NCBI RefSeq assembly: GCF_024666595.1
Contig: NZ_CP088296.1
Coordinates: 2,284,501 to 2,348,500, forward strand
Length of the DNA: 64,000 bases
Direction of reading: 5' to 3'
Origin: Sphingomonas sp. J315
GTDB taxonomy: Bacteria; Pseudomonadota; Alphaproteobacteria; Sphingomonadales; Sphingomonadaceae
The notes beneath the pieces were generated by a model. That model saw nothing but the letters and a program-made list of their open reading frames with translations, was not told the DNA's origin and did no database searches. Shown here piece by piece: positions 45,580 through 53,780 of this stretch. The translations under genes were made by a program, and so were the position numbers. Every line of letters starts with the position of its first letter. Position 1 is the stretch's first letter.

Positions 45580-45620
45580 AACGAATACATTTCGCCGTTT
45601 TCACTACTCTAGAACCGTCC
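45555..45620 (-). repeat. Module-boundary repeat, copy C
   Basis: TTGGTGCCCCGTGCAGGATA followed by AAACATAACGAATA and CACTACTCTAGAACCG matches copies A and B for about 66 bases; the second block 90 bases in is absent here. The preceding GTATTT is shared with copy B. It separates the defence module from the metal-resistance module. Confidence 0.78.
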
Positions 45621-45730
45621 GAGGCAGTAGCACGCCGCCTCCCCCGCCGTGCCTAACCATGATCGCTACTGCATAGGCGGGAGCTGCCCGGAAAGGCGCG
45701 ATTTGAGCGGGAATCTCGATTCTATGAGCA

Positions 45731-48700
45731 TCACTGGCTTACAGCCTCATCGTGCGCCGCTTTGGTCCTCGGCTGTCCAAAGCGGGTATACAGCGTCGGC
45801 AGTACGAACAGCGTCAGCAGCGTCGCGGAGATCAGCCCTCCGATAACGACCGTCGCGAGCGGCTTTTGCACCTCGGCGCCCGCGCCGTGTCCAAGCGCCA
45901 TCGGGACGAAGCCGAGCGATGCGACCAGCGCGGTCATCGCCACCGGCCGGAAGCGCAGGAGCGCACCCTCGCGCGCGGCCTCGGCCCTGGTTCGCCCCTG
46001 CCGGACCAGCTCCTGCACCGAGCTGAGCATGACCAGACCGTTTAGGACCGCGACGCCCGACAGCGCGATGAAGCCGACCGCGGCCGAGATCGAGAACGGC
46101 ATCCCTCGCAGCAGCAGGGCGAGGATGCCGCCCACCAGCGCCAGGGGCACGCCCGTGAAGACGAGCGCGGCGTCGCGCACGCTGCCCAGCGCGCCGTACA
46201 GGAGGAGCATGATGGCCGCGAAGCAGACCGGCACCACGATGGCGAGCCGCGCCCGGGCAGAGGCCAGGTTCTCGAACTGGCCGCCCCATTCGAGATATGT
46301 CCCGGGCGACAGCTCGACCTGCGCCGCGATCGCCTGCTGCGCCTCCTCGACGACGCTCGCGACATCGCGGCCGCGCACGTTCGCTTGCACCACCACGCGG
46401 CGCTTGCCGTTCTCGCGGCTGATCTGGTTGGGGCCTTCGCCGATGCCGATCTCGGCCACGCTCGCGAGCGGCACGAACGAGCCGCCGGCGGTCGGCACCG
46501 GGATCTGCCCCAGCGCCTGCAGGTCCGCGCGCGAGCTCTCGGCGAGCCGGATTACGACCGGGAACCGCCGGTCGCCCTCGAAGATCATCCCCGCCTCGCG
46601 GCCGCCGACCGTCGCCGCGACGACGTCCTGCACGTCGCCCGCCGTCACGCCGACGCGCGCCATCGCATCGCGGTTGGGGCGGATGTCGAGCAGCGGCAGC
46701 CCTTCGGTCTGCTCGACCCGAACGTCGGCTGCGCCGCCAACCGTGCGCAGGACCGCGGCGATGCGGTTGGCCGTCGCGTTCATCTGCGCGAAGTCGTCGC
46801 CGAAGACCTTGACGGCGAGATCGCCCCGCACGCCGGCGATCAGCTCGTTGAAGCGCATCTGGATCGGCTGCGTGATCTCGTAGGCATTGCCCGGGATGGT
46901 CGAGACCTTGCGCTCGATCCGCTCGACGAGCTCCGCCTTGGAAAGATCGGGATCAGGCCATTCGCTGCGGGGCTTGAGGATCACGAACGTGTCGGTGGCG
47001 TTCGGCGGCATCGGATCGGACGCGATCTCCGACGTGCCCGTGCGCGAGAAGGCGTAGCGCACCTCGGGCTCGCGTGAGATCATCCGCTCGACCGCGAACT
47101 GCATCTGCTGGCTCTGCTCGACCGACGTGCCGGGCGGACGCCAAGCCTGGACGAGGATGTTGCCCTCGTCGAGCTGCGGCAGGAACTCCTGCCCGAGCGC
47201 GGTGAATGCGAGAGCGGATGCGGCGATTGCGGCGACCGCGCCGCCGATCGTGAGGCGCGGGCGGCGCATCGCGGCATCGAGACCCGGCTCGTAGCGCCGC
47301 TTCAGCCAGGCGACGATCCGGCTTTCCTTCTCCTCGACGCGACCCCCGAGCCAGGCGGCGATCGCCGCCGGCACGAACGTCAGCGAGAGCACGAAGGCGA
47401 AGGCGAGCGCGATGATCACCGTGAGCGCCATCGGCTCGAACATCTTGCCCTCGACGCCGGAGAAGGTGAGCAGCGGCACATAGACCAGGATGATGATCGC
47501 CTGGCCGTAGACCGATGGCCGGATCATCTCGCGGGCCGACGCCGCGACGATGTCGAGCCGCTCGCGCAAAGACAGGCGGCCTCCCAGCTCGTGCTGTCGC
47601 TCGCCGAGGCGCCGCAGCGCGTTCTCGACGATGATCACAGCGCCGTCGACGATGAGACCGAAGTCGAGCGCGCCGAGGCTCATCAGGTTGGCCGATACGC
47701 CCGCGCGGAGCATGCCGGTTGCGGTCAGCAGCATGGTGATCGGGATCACCAGCGCGGCGATGAGTGCCGCCCTGAAATTGCCGAGCAGCAGGAACAGGAC
47801 GACGATCACCAGCACCGCGCCCTCGGCAAGGTTGCGCGCAACCGTCGAAATCGTCGAGTTGACGAGGTCGGTGCGGTCGAGAACCGGCTTCACCACGATG
47901 TCCCTCGGGAGCGACCGTCCGATCTCCTCCAGTCGCCCGCGCACGGCAATCGCCACGGTGCGGCTGTTCTCCCCGATCCGCATCACGGCGGTTCCGACGA
48001 CCACCTCCTGGCCGTTCTCCGAAGCCGATCCGGTGCGAATGCCCTGCCCAGCGCGCACCGTCGCGACCTGGCTCAGCAGAACCGGGGTGCCCTCGCGCGT
48101 GGCGACGACCGAACGGGCGAGCTCGTCGGCGGTCCGGACACGGGCATCGGAACGCACGAATAGCCCGGCGCCGTTGCGATCGACGGTGCCGGCGCCGATG
48201 CTCGTGTTGCTGCGTTCCAGCGCCCGGGCGAGATCGTCGATCGTCAGGCGGAGCGCAGCGAGCCGCTGCACGTCGGGGATCACCAGAAATTGCCGGTCGA
48301 ACCCGCCCAGCGAGTCGATGCCGGCCACGCCATCGGTTCCGCGAAGCTGCGGGGCCACGATCCATTCCTGCACTGTATGCAGATAGGTTGCCTTGTCGCG
48401 CTCGGAGACGAGATGCTCCCCCTCCGGCGTGATATAGCTGCCGTCGCGCTGGACCCCGGGCTCGCCGTTGCGATGGCGGGCGCTGTCGAGCTCCCGATAC
48501 TCCACCGTCCACATGAAGATGTCGCCGAGGCCCGTGGCGATCGGTCCCATCTCGGGCATGACGCCTTCTGGCAGGCTCTCCTCGGCGGCGCGCAGCCGTT
48601 CGGCGACCTGCTGGCGCGCGAAATAGATGTCGGTCGAATCCGAGAACACCGCCGTGATCTGGGCGAAGCCGTTGCGGTTGAGCGAGCGGGTATGTTCGAG

Positions 48701-48934
48701 GCCTGGAATGCCCTTCAGCGCCGTCTCGATCGCGAACGACACCTGCCGCTCGATCTGGTCGGGCGACAGCGACGGCGCCATCACGTTGATCTGGACCTGA
48801 TTGTTCGTGATGTCGGGAACCGCGTCGATCGGGAGCCGCTGGAGCGCGAAGACCCCTGCCAGCGCCGCGATCGCCGTGAAGAGCAGGACGAGCCAGCGCC
48901 GCTCGACCGAGAAGGTGACAAGGCGGCCGATCAT
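45731..48934 (-). CDS. czcA: Heavy-metal RND efflux transporter, CzcA family
   Basis: This is the inner-membrane proton-driven pump of a tripartite metal efflux system, 1067 residues with 12 membrane helices and two large periplasmic loops. The helix 4 signature DFGLIVDGAVIIVENALRRL fits the HME-RND class exporting divalent cations such as Zn, Co and Cd. Other blocks are VPDITNNQVQINV near the start and YLEWGGQFENLASA in the second loop. The start overlaps the czcB stop by one base (TGATG). Expression is probably driven from the MerR-type promoter upstream of czcC. The metal set is not resolved by sequence, but the regulator class suggests Cd, Pb or Zn. Confidence 0.93.
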   Translation of the reverse strand: MIGRLVTFSVERRWLVLLFTAIAALAGVFALQRLPIDAVPDITNNQVQINVMAPSLSPDQIERQVSFAIETALKGIPGLEHTRSLNRNGFAQITAVFSDSTDIYFARQQVAERLRAAEESLPEGVMPEMGPIATGLGDIFMWTVEYRELDSARHRNGEPGVQRDGSYITPEGEHLVSERDKATYLHTVQEWIVAPQLRGTDGVAGIDSLGGFDRQFLVIPDVQRLAALRLTIDDLARALERSNTSIGAGTVDRNGAGLFVRSDARVRTADELARSVVATREGTPVLLSQVATVRAGQGIRTGSASENGQEVVVGTAVMRIGENSRTVAIAVRGRLEEIGRSLPRDIVVKPVLDRTDLVNSTISTVARNLAEGAVLVIVVLFLLLGNFRAALIAALVIPITMLLTATGMLRAGVSANLMSLGALDFGLIVDGAVIIVENALRRLGERQHELGGRLSLRERLDIVAASAREMIRPSVYGQAIIILVYVPLLTFSGVEGKMFEPMALTVIIALAFAFVLSLTFVPAAIAAWLGGRVEEKESRIVAWLKRRYEPGLDAAMRRPRLTIGGAVAAIAASALAFTALGQEFLPQLDEGNILVQAWRPPGTSVEQSQQMQFAVERMISREPEVRYAFSRTGTSEIASDPMPPNATDTFVILKPRSEWPDPDLSKAELVERIERKVSTIPGNAYEITQPIQMRFNELIAGVRGDLAVKVFGDDFAQMNATANRIAAVLRTVGGAADVRVEQTEGLPLLDIRPNRDAMARVGVTAGDVQDVVAATVGGREAGMIFEGDRRFPVVIRLAESSRADLQALGQIPVPTAGGSFVPLASVAEIGIGEGPNQISRENGKRRVVVQANVRGRDVASVVEEAQQAIAAQVELSPGTYLEWGGQFENLASARARLAIVVPVCFAAIMLLLYGALGSVRDAALVFTGVPLALVGGILALLLRGMPFSISAAVGFIALSGVAVLNGLVMLSSVQELVRQGRTRAEAAREGALLRFRPVAMTALVASLGFVPMALGHGAGAEVQKPLATVVIGGLISATLLTLFVLPTLYTRFGQPRTKAAHDEAVSQ

Positions 48935-50097
48935 CAGTCCATGTCCATTTCGCCGCCCTTGCCGAGCTCGGCCTTGAGCGTGAAGCTGTTCGTCGTGGCG
49001 ATCCGCTCCCGCCCCGTCAGGCCGGACGTCACCACGACCTGGTCGCCGTCAGGGCGCCCGATCGTGACCGGTACGGCGCGGAAGCCGCTCGCCGTTCGCA
49101 CGAACACGACGGTGCGGTTCTCGACCGTCTGGATCGCCGTCGAAGGCACCGCGATGCCGCTTGCGCCGTTCGACGGCAGGATGATCGCCGCGGTGACCGG
49201 CTCTCCGACGCGCCAGACGCCCTGAGCGTTGTCGAGCGTGGCGATGACCCGCACGAGGCGAGTGGTCTCGTCGAGCACCGGAGAGACGAACGTCACGCTT
49301 CCTTGCTGTCGGCGCCCCGCTGCGGTGATCTCCACGCGGGTGCCGGGACGCACGCGCCCCGCATCGGCAGGTTGAAGCGACATCGCGACCGTAATCCTCG
49401 ACAGGTCGGCAACCCGGTAGAGCTCCGCGTTGGCGTCAACGGTCTGTCCCAGCACCGCAGGGCGGGCGATGACCTGGCCTGAGATCGGCGATCGCATGGC
49501 GATCCGGTTGAGCGCGCCGGCGCCGCCGCCAGTTGCGGCAAGTTGCTGCTGGGCAAGCCGCAGCGCGATGTTCGCCTCCGTGGCGGCCGTGCGAGCGGCG
49601 ATCAGATCCTGCTCCGGCGAAACGCGCTCGGCGAACAGGCGCTGCTCGCGCCTGAGATTCGACTGCGCCAGCGCCGCGCGTGCGCGGGCCGCCTCGACCT
49701 CCGCCCGAAGCGAGGCGGCCTCCCGGCTTTCGATGATCGCCAGAGCGTCCCCGTGGCGGACCGGTTGCCCGAGATTTCGGGTGAGCGAAACGACACGCCC
49801 GCCGATCGTGGCGGAGACCACTTGCACGCCCTGGGGGTCACCCTCGATGAGGCCGGGCACCTCGATCGTGCCGGCAATCCCGCCAACCGTCGGGCTCGCC
49901 ACCTCGATGCCGGCATCGGCGATCTGACGTGGGGTCAGCGTGACCACGTCCTTCTCGGCGTTCTCGCCGGCCTCGCCCTTTTCCATCCCCTCCATCTCGG
50001 CCGCCTCGCCCGCCTTGTTCTCGGGGGCGCCGCCGCACGCGGCGAGGACAAGCGGGAGGAGCGCGGAGGCGAGCGCCCGACGCCGGAAGTTCTTCAT
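48934..50097 (-). CDS. czcB: RND efflux periplasmic adaptor, CzcB family lipoprotein
   Basis: This membrane fusion protein bridges CzcA and CzcC. The lipobox LPLVLAACGG anchors it to the membrane, followed by an acidic Glu/Met-rich linker (EMEGMEKGEAGENAEKD) that may bind metal. The barrel-sandwich (VSATIGGRVVSLTRNLGQPV), a coiled-coil hairpin of Ala/Arg-rich helices, the second lipoyl half (MRSPISGQVIARPAVLGQTV) and beta-barrel domains come next. It has 387 residues, ends in an acidic MDMD tail, and overlaps czcC by ATGA (50094-50097). Confidence 0.92.
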   Translation of the reverse strand: MKNFRRRALASALLPLVLAACGGAPENKAGEAAEMEGMEKGEAGENAEKDVVTLTPRQIADAGIEVASPTVGGIAGTIEVPGLIEGDPQGVQVVSATIGGRVVSLTRNLGQPVRHGDALAIIESREAASLRAEVEAARARAALAQSNLRREQRLFAERVSPEQDLIAARTAATEANIALRLAQQQLAATGGGAGALNRIAMRSPISGQVIARPAVLGQTVDANAELYRVADLSRITVAMSLQPADAGRVRPGTRVEITAAGRRQQGSVTFVSPVLDETTRLVRVIATLDNAQGVWRVGEPVTAAIILPSNGASGIAVPSTAIQTVENRTVVFVRTASGFRAVPVTIGRPDGDQVVVTSGLTGRERIATTNSFTLKAELGKGGEMDMD

Positions 50098-51347
50098 TGT
50101 GAGTCCTTCGCGAAGTCGGGGGCGGGCGCGACCAGTCTCTCGAGCCGAGCCCGCGCGTCGTGATAGGCGGCAATTGCGTCGACCGCCGTCGCGCGCGTTT
50201 CGGCCAGGGTCCGCTCCGCTTCGAGCAGGTCGAGCTGTCCGAACTTGCCCTCGCGGTAGCCGATCCGGGCAATGCGGGCCGCCTCCTGGGCCGCTGCCAG
50301 CGCCGGCCCCGTCGCCGTGCGGGCGTTCGTCTCCGCATTCGCCAAGTCAGTCTCGGCCGTGGCGATGGCCTGGTCGGCATCGAGGAGCGCGATGCGCCGC
50401 TGCGCCTCCGCCTGGTCCCGCTGCGCGCGGGCCGCATCGAGGTTAGCCCGCCCGTTGTTGAAGAGCTGAATGGGAACGCTGACCCCGAACACCGCGGCGA
50501 CGTCGTTGGTCTCCTCGAGCCGGCGGGCGCCGGCCGAGATCGTGAGGTCGGGAACTCTCTGGCTGCGCGCAAGCCGGACCTGGGCGTCGGCGGTCGCGAC
50601 ATCTGCCCGCGCCGCAGCGAGGGCAAGCGTTCCTTCGGCCCGGGCCGGCAGCCTCGGCCCCAAGCCGCCGATCCGGTCGAACCAGTCGAGCGCCAGCGTT
50701 CCGGGCTCGCGGCCGATCAGCCGGCCGAGATTGGCGCGTGCGAGCGCCGCTGCCCGCTCGGCACGCTCCGCCGCCGCGGCCCCGTTGATCCGGGTGACCT
50801 CGGCCCGCTGCTCCTCGAGCGGCGAGGCCCGGCCTGCCCGCACGCGCACCTGGGCGGCTCTCAGCGCTTCGGACGAAATCCCTACTTGGTCGCGGGCAAC
50901 GCCGACGCGCCGTTCGGCCGCCACGGCTTCGATGAACGCCTGGGTGACGCGCAGCCTCAGATCGGCACCCGCCACCGCGACCTCCAGATTGGCGCGAGCG
51001 GTCTGCGCATCGGCGACCGCGATCCTGGCCGAGCGTTTTCCGCCGAGCTCGAGCGGCATCGACATCATTGCGGTGGTCTCGGCCGCGTCGAAGCTCCGAT
51101 AGGGTCCGGAACCAACTACATTTTCGGTCTCGACCGAAACCTCGGGGTTGGGCCTCAGTCCTGCGGCGCGGCGCTGCGCCTCGGCGGCACGCACGCCGCT
51201 CGACGCAGCCGCCATGTTCGGCGAGCTCGCGCCGCCCAGCTCCAGCGCCCGCTCGAGCGTCAGCGGCTCCGTCGCCGCCTGCGTTTGGGCGCTTGCTGCA
51301 GGGGCGCAGAGCGGAACCATCAGGAGAGCGGCGACGACGCGGTGCAT
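50094..51347 (-). CDS. czcC: Outer-membrane efflux protein, CzcC family
   Basis: This is the TolC-like outer-membrane channel of the metal pump. A signal peptide (MHRVVAALLMVPLCAPAASA) is followed by two outer-membrane efflux repeats, with the CzcC-type opening LTLERALELGGASSPNMAAA and the characteristic PLELGGKRSARIAVADA. The second half has VPIQLFNNGRANLDAARAQR and YREGKFGQLDLLEAERTLAE. It has 417 residues and no lipobox. It is the first gene of czcCBA; its promoter, with a MerR operator and 19-bp spacer, lies at 51423-51453 in the gap with the divergent merR. Confidence 0.92.
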   Translation of the reverse strand: MHRVVAALLMVPLCAPAASAQTQAATEPLTLERALELGGASSPNMAAASSGVRAAEAQRRAAGLRPNPEVSVETENVVGSGPYRSFDAAETTAMMSMPLELGGKRSARIAVADAQTARANLEVAVAGADLRLRVTQAFIEAVAAERRVGVARDQVGISSEALRAAQVRVRAGRASPLEEQRAEVTRINGAAAAERAERAAALARANLGRLIGREPGTLALDWFDRIGGLGPRLPARAEGTLALAAARADVATADAQVRLARSQRVPDLTISAGARRLEETNDVAAVFGVSVPIQLFNNGRANLDAARAQRDQAEAQRRIALLDADQAIATAETDLANAETNARTATGPALAAAQEAARIARIGYREGKFGQLDLLEAERTLAETRATAVDAIAAYHDARARLERLVAPAPDFAKDSQ

Positions 51348-51429
51348 TCGGGTGCTCCTGAGGGCGATTTAATGAGCGTGCGCTCGCCTGCCGATCCGAC
51401 GTGGCCGACTCGGTACGGGCGCTATATGC

Positions 51430-51450
51430 ACCCTCTAGTAGCTCTAGGGT
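51430..51450 (-). promoter_or_regulatory. MerR-type operator/promoter 1 (czcCBA)
   Basis: The dyad ACCCTCTA-GTAGC-TCTAGGGT lies between czcC and merR. Read toward czcC it gives -35 TTGACC (51453-51448), a 19-bp spacer and -10 CATATA, the stretched spacing typical of promoters activated by MerR-family proteins. Confidence 0.85.
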
Positions 51451-51463
51451 CAAGGACGCGAGG

Positions 51464-51889
51464 ATGAAGATTGGCGAGTTGGCGAGGGCGACGTCCACCA
51501 AGGTCGAGACGATCCGCTTCTACGAGAAGATCGGGCTGCTTGCAGAGCCAAGCCGGACCGGCGGGAATTATCGCGACTACGGTCCTGCGCACTTGGCGCG
51601 ATTGTCCTTCGTCCGTCGCGCCCGCGACCTCGGATTCACCCTTGATCAGGTGCGCGAGCTGCTCGCACTCGCGGACGATAGGGACCGGTCATGCGAGGCG
51701 GTCGACGTCGTCGCTCGCGAGCATCTGGCGCAGATCGACCAGAAGATCGCCGATCTGCACGCGCTGCGGCGGGAGCTCGACGACATCATCGGGCAATGCC
51801 GCCACGGAGCCATTTCCGATTGCCGGATCATCGAGGCGCTCGGGCCAGGCACGATCGCCCGAAGCACAGCCGCCTCACAGCCGGGTTGA
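51464..51889 (+). CDS. MerR-family heavy-metal-responsive regulator (CadR/PbrR type)
   Basis: This activator twists DNA at over-long promoters when it binds metal. The winged helix opens MKIGELARATSTKVETIRFY with the usual RFYEKIGLL, followed by the dimerisation helix. Three cysteines match the Cd/Pb-sensing pattern (about C77, C112 and C119): DRSCEAVD, then GQCRHGAISDCRIIEAL. This separates it from CueR and ZntR. It has 141 residues. The ATG follows an AAGGA site. It is divergent from czcCBA and its stop codon overlaps the -35 of the next promoter. Three matching operators define its local regulon. Confidence 0.9.
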   Translation: MKIGELARATSTKVETIRFYEKIGLLAEPSRTGGNYRDYGPAHLARLSFVRRARDLGFTLDQVRELLALADDRDRSCEAVDVVAREHLAQIDQKIADLHALRRELDDIIGQCRHGAISDCRIIEALGPGTIARSTAASQPG

Positions 51890-51909
51890 CCCTATAGCGG
51901 CTAGAGGGT
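51889..51909 (+). promoter_or_regulatory. MerR-type operator/promoter 2 (CDF transporter operon)
   Basis: The dyad ACCCTATA-GCGGC-TAGAGGGT has its -35 TTGACC at 51886-51891, overlapping the merR stop, then a 19-bp spacer and -10 CAAAAG at 51911. It points at the CDF transporter gene (start 51944). Confidence 0.83.
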
Positions 51910-51943
51910 GCAAAAGTGTGCGCGACTCGCTGTGGAGGTGATG

Positions 51944-52579
51944 ATGAGCGATTGCGGATGCGAGGCGGATACCAAGCGGGCCGGCGTCGATCCGGCCTAC
52001 CGCCGCGCCCTTTGGATCGTCGTGGTGCTGAACCTCGGATTCGGCGTCTGCGAGCTCGTCGGCGGGTTCGTCGCCGGATCGCAGGCGCTGAAGGCGGATT
52101 CGCTGGATTTCCTCGGCGACGGCTCGATCACGCTCGTCGGCCTGCTGGCACTCTCCTGGTCGGCCACCGCTCGCAGCCGCACCGCCCTGACGCAGGGCTG
52201 TTTCCTGGCCGCACTCGGTATCGGCGTGATCGCGTCGGCGGGGTGGCGGGCGTTCAATGCCGTTCCGCCGGAGGCCGATTTGATGGGCGGCATCGGCGTG
52301 GTCGCGCTGATCGTCAACGTGACCGCAGCACTGGTGCTCGCCCGGTTCCGGGGCAGCGGCGACGCCAATGCCCGGGCGATCTGGCTGTTCTCGCGCAATG
52401 ACGCGCTGGCGAACGTCGCGGTCATCGCGGCTGCCGGCCTTGTCGCCTGGACCGGGAGCGCCTGGCCGGATCTCGTGGTGGCCGCGGTGATCGCCCTGCT
52501 TTTCCTGCATTCGGCCTACGACATCATCCGCGATGCGCGGAAGGAGCTGGCCGAGCATCGTCGTGGTGCGGCGGCATGA
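51944..52579 (+). CDS. CDF-family cation efflux transporter
   Basis: This is a small inner-membrane exporter of divalent metals with about six helices and no long cytoplasmic C-terminal domain. The metal site is visible as ADSLDFLGDGS in helix 2 and FSRNDALANVAV in helix 5. The Cys-containing start (MSDCGCEAD) may bind metal. The ATG at 51944 is five bases after GGAGG; an ATG three bases earlier is too close. It has 211 residues and is the first gene of a unit driven by MerR promoter 2, overlapping the next gene by ATGA. Confidence 0.85.
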   Translation: MSDCGCEADTKRAGVDPAYRRALWIVVVLNLGFGVCELVGGFVAGSQALKADSLDFLGDGSITLVGLLALSWSATARSRTALTQGCFLAALGIGVIASAGWRAFNAVPPEADLMGGIGVVALIVNVTAALVLARFRGSGDANARAIWLFSRNDALANVAVIAAAGLVAWTGSAWPDLVVAAVIALLFLHSAYDIIRDARKELAEHRRGAAA

Positions 52580-53220
52580 ACGATGCGGCCTATACCCCAC
52601 CGCTCGGAACCGGCGATACCGCGGACTACGACCGCGCGATCCGGCGCTGGACGCGCGAGATGCGCTGGCGTCGCGCGATGGTCGATGCGCTCGCGCCGCG
52701 GCCCGGCGAAACCATCGTCGACGTTGGGTGCGGCACCGGCAGCTTCGCCGTGATGCTCAAGGCTGCCGAGCCGGGCGTCGAGGTGGTCGGCATCGATCCC
52801 GACGAGGAGGCGCTGGCGATTGCGCGGGCCAAGGCGGACGCCGCCGGCCTCGCCATCCGCTGGGAACGCGGCTTCGCGCGTGACGTCGGCACGCGATCCG
52901 CCGACGCGGTGGTGTCGAGCCTCATGTTCCACCAGGTCCCGATGGTCGAGAAGCAGACAGGGCTGGCGGCGATGCATGCCGCGCTTCGTCCCGGCGGCAG
53001 GCTCGTGATCGCCGACTATGGCCGCCAGCGCGGGCTGATGCGCCTGCTGTTTCGCCTGACTATCCAGCGACTCGACGGCGTGGCCGACACCCAATCCAAT
53101 GCCGACGGCATGCTTCCCGGGCTCGTCGCGGCGGCCGGGTTCAGGAACGTGCGGGAAGCGGCGCGCATTCACACGATAACGGGTACGATCGCGCTGATCG
53201 TCGCGGAGCGGCCCGGCTGA
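52576..53220 (+). CDS. Class I SAM-dependent methyltransferase
   Basis: A Rossmann-type methyltransferase with motif I VDVGCGTGSFAVML, the acidic loop VVGIDPDEEALAIA and the post-II stretch LRPGGRLVIADYGRQRG. It has 214 residues. The opening ADYDRAIRRWTREMRWRRAM resembles UbiE/Coq5-like and metal-cluster-associated methyltransferases. It is co-translated with the CDF transporter (ATGA) and induced with it, so a metal or thiol substrate, or membrane lipid modification, is possible; none is shown by the sequence. Confidence 0.8.
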   Translation: MNDAAYTPPLGTGDTADYDRAIRRWTREMRWRRAMVDALAPRPGETIVDVGCGTGSFAVMLKAAEPGVEVVGIDPDEEALAIARAKADAAGLAIRWERGFARDVGTRSADAVVSSLMFHQVPMVEKQTGLAAMHAALRPGGRLVIADYGRQRGLMRLLFRLTIQRLDGVADTQSNADGMLPGLVAAAGFRNVREAARIHTITGTIALIVAERPG

Positions 53221-53237
53221 CAGGGGGAGGTGGCACG

Positions 53238-53780
53238 ATGGACCTCAAGGCCGAGCAAAGCCAAATCCGGAAGCAGTCCGCGCTGGCCTTTCTGCTGTGC
53301 GCCGCCGTGTTTGCGGCATGCGTCCTGTTCCTTCCCCGTTGGATCGCGTTCCCGTCGGAGATCGGCGCCCGGCTCGCCTTCGCGATCCAGACCAGCCTCG
53401 TCCATTTTGTAATCCTCCTGCTGGCGGTCCGCCTGGTGTCGAGCGGGCGTTACCGCTCGGCCGCCGACATCGGCGGGTCGGCCAAGGGACCGCCGAGCCC
53501 AGCCCTCGCGGTCAAGGCCGCCTTCCTGCAGAACACGCTCGAGCAGGCGTTCCTCGGCGTCGGCGCGCATCTGGCGCTGGCCTCGGCCGCCGGCGGACGC
53601 TGGCTGGCGCTGCTCGTCGCGTCGGCCGTCCTGTTCGCGATCGGCCGGCTCGCCTTCTACCGCGGCTATCCGGGCGGTGCCGGGGCACGCGCCTTCGGCA
53701 TGGCGACGACTGCGCTGGCGTCGCTCACTTGCTATGTCGCCGCGCTTGCTTTGCTGATCGGCCGCCTAGTCGGAGGGTGA
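53238..53780 (+). CDS. MAPEG-family membrane protein
   Basis: This is a four-helix integral membrane protein of 180 residues in the MAPEG (glutathione/eicosanoid) family pattern: LQNTLEQAFLGVGAHLALA and RLAFYRGYPGGAGARAFGMA are the conserved parts. GGGGAGG precedes the ATG. It is the third gene of the MerR-controlled CDF unit, and its end overlaps the convergent FTR1 gene by 15 bases. Glutathione-linked protection against metal or peroxide damage is a reasonable guess; enzymatic activity is not proven. Confidence 0.75.
   Translation: MDLKAEQSQIRKQSALAFLLCAAVFAACVLFLPRWIAFPSEIGARLAFAIQTSLVHFVILLLAVRLVSSGRYRSAADIGGSAKGPPSPALAVKAAFLQNTLEQAFLGVGAHLALASAAGGRWLALLVASAVLFAIGRLAFYRGYPGGAGARAFGMATTALASLTCYVAALALLIGRLVGG

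Larger units (their letters stand above)
45270..45730. other. 461-bp intergenic region between defence and metal modules
   Basis: It holds the upstream region of the OLD gene, repeat copy C (45555-45620) and the 28-codon minus-strand ORF (45493-45579). No longer gene is supported, and no clear terminator is seen after czcA. Confidence 0.65.

Noticed and set aside
30041-45620. Calling the three repeats proven dif/XerCD sites
   Set aside because: Only the XerD-like half is suggestive; the other half does not match and conservation extends far beyond 28 bases.
30041-45620. A CRISPR array
   Set aside because: There are three copies only, 7-8 kb apart, with genes between them and no cas genes.
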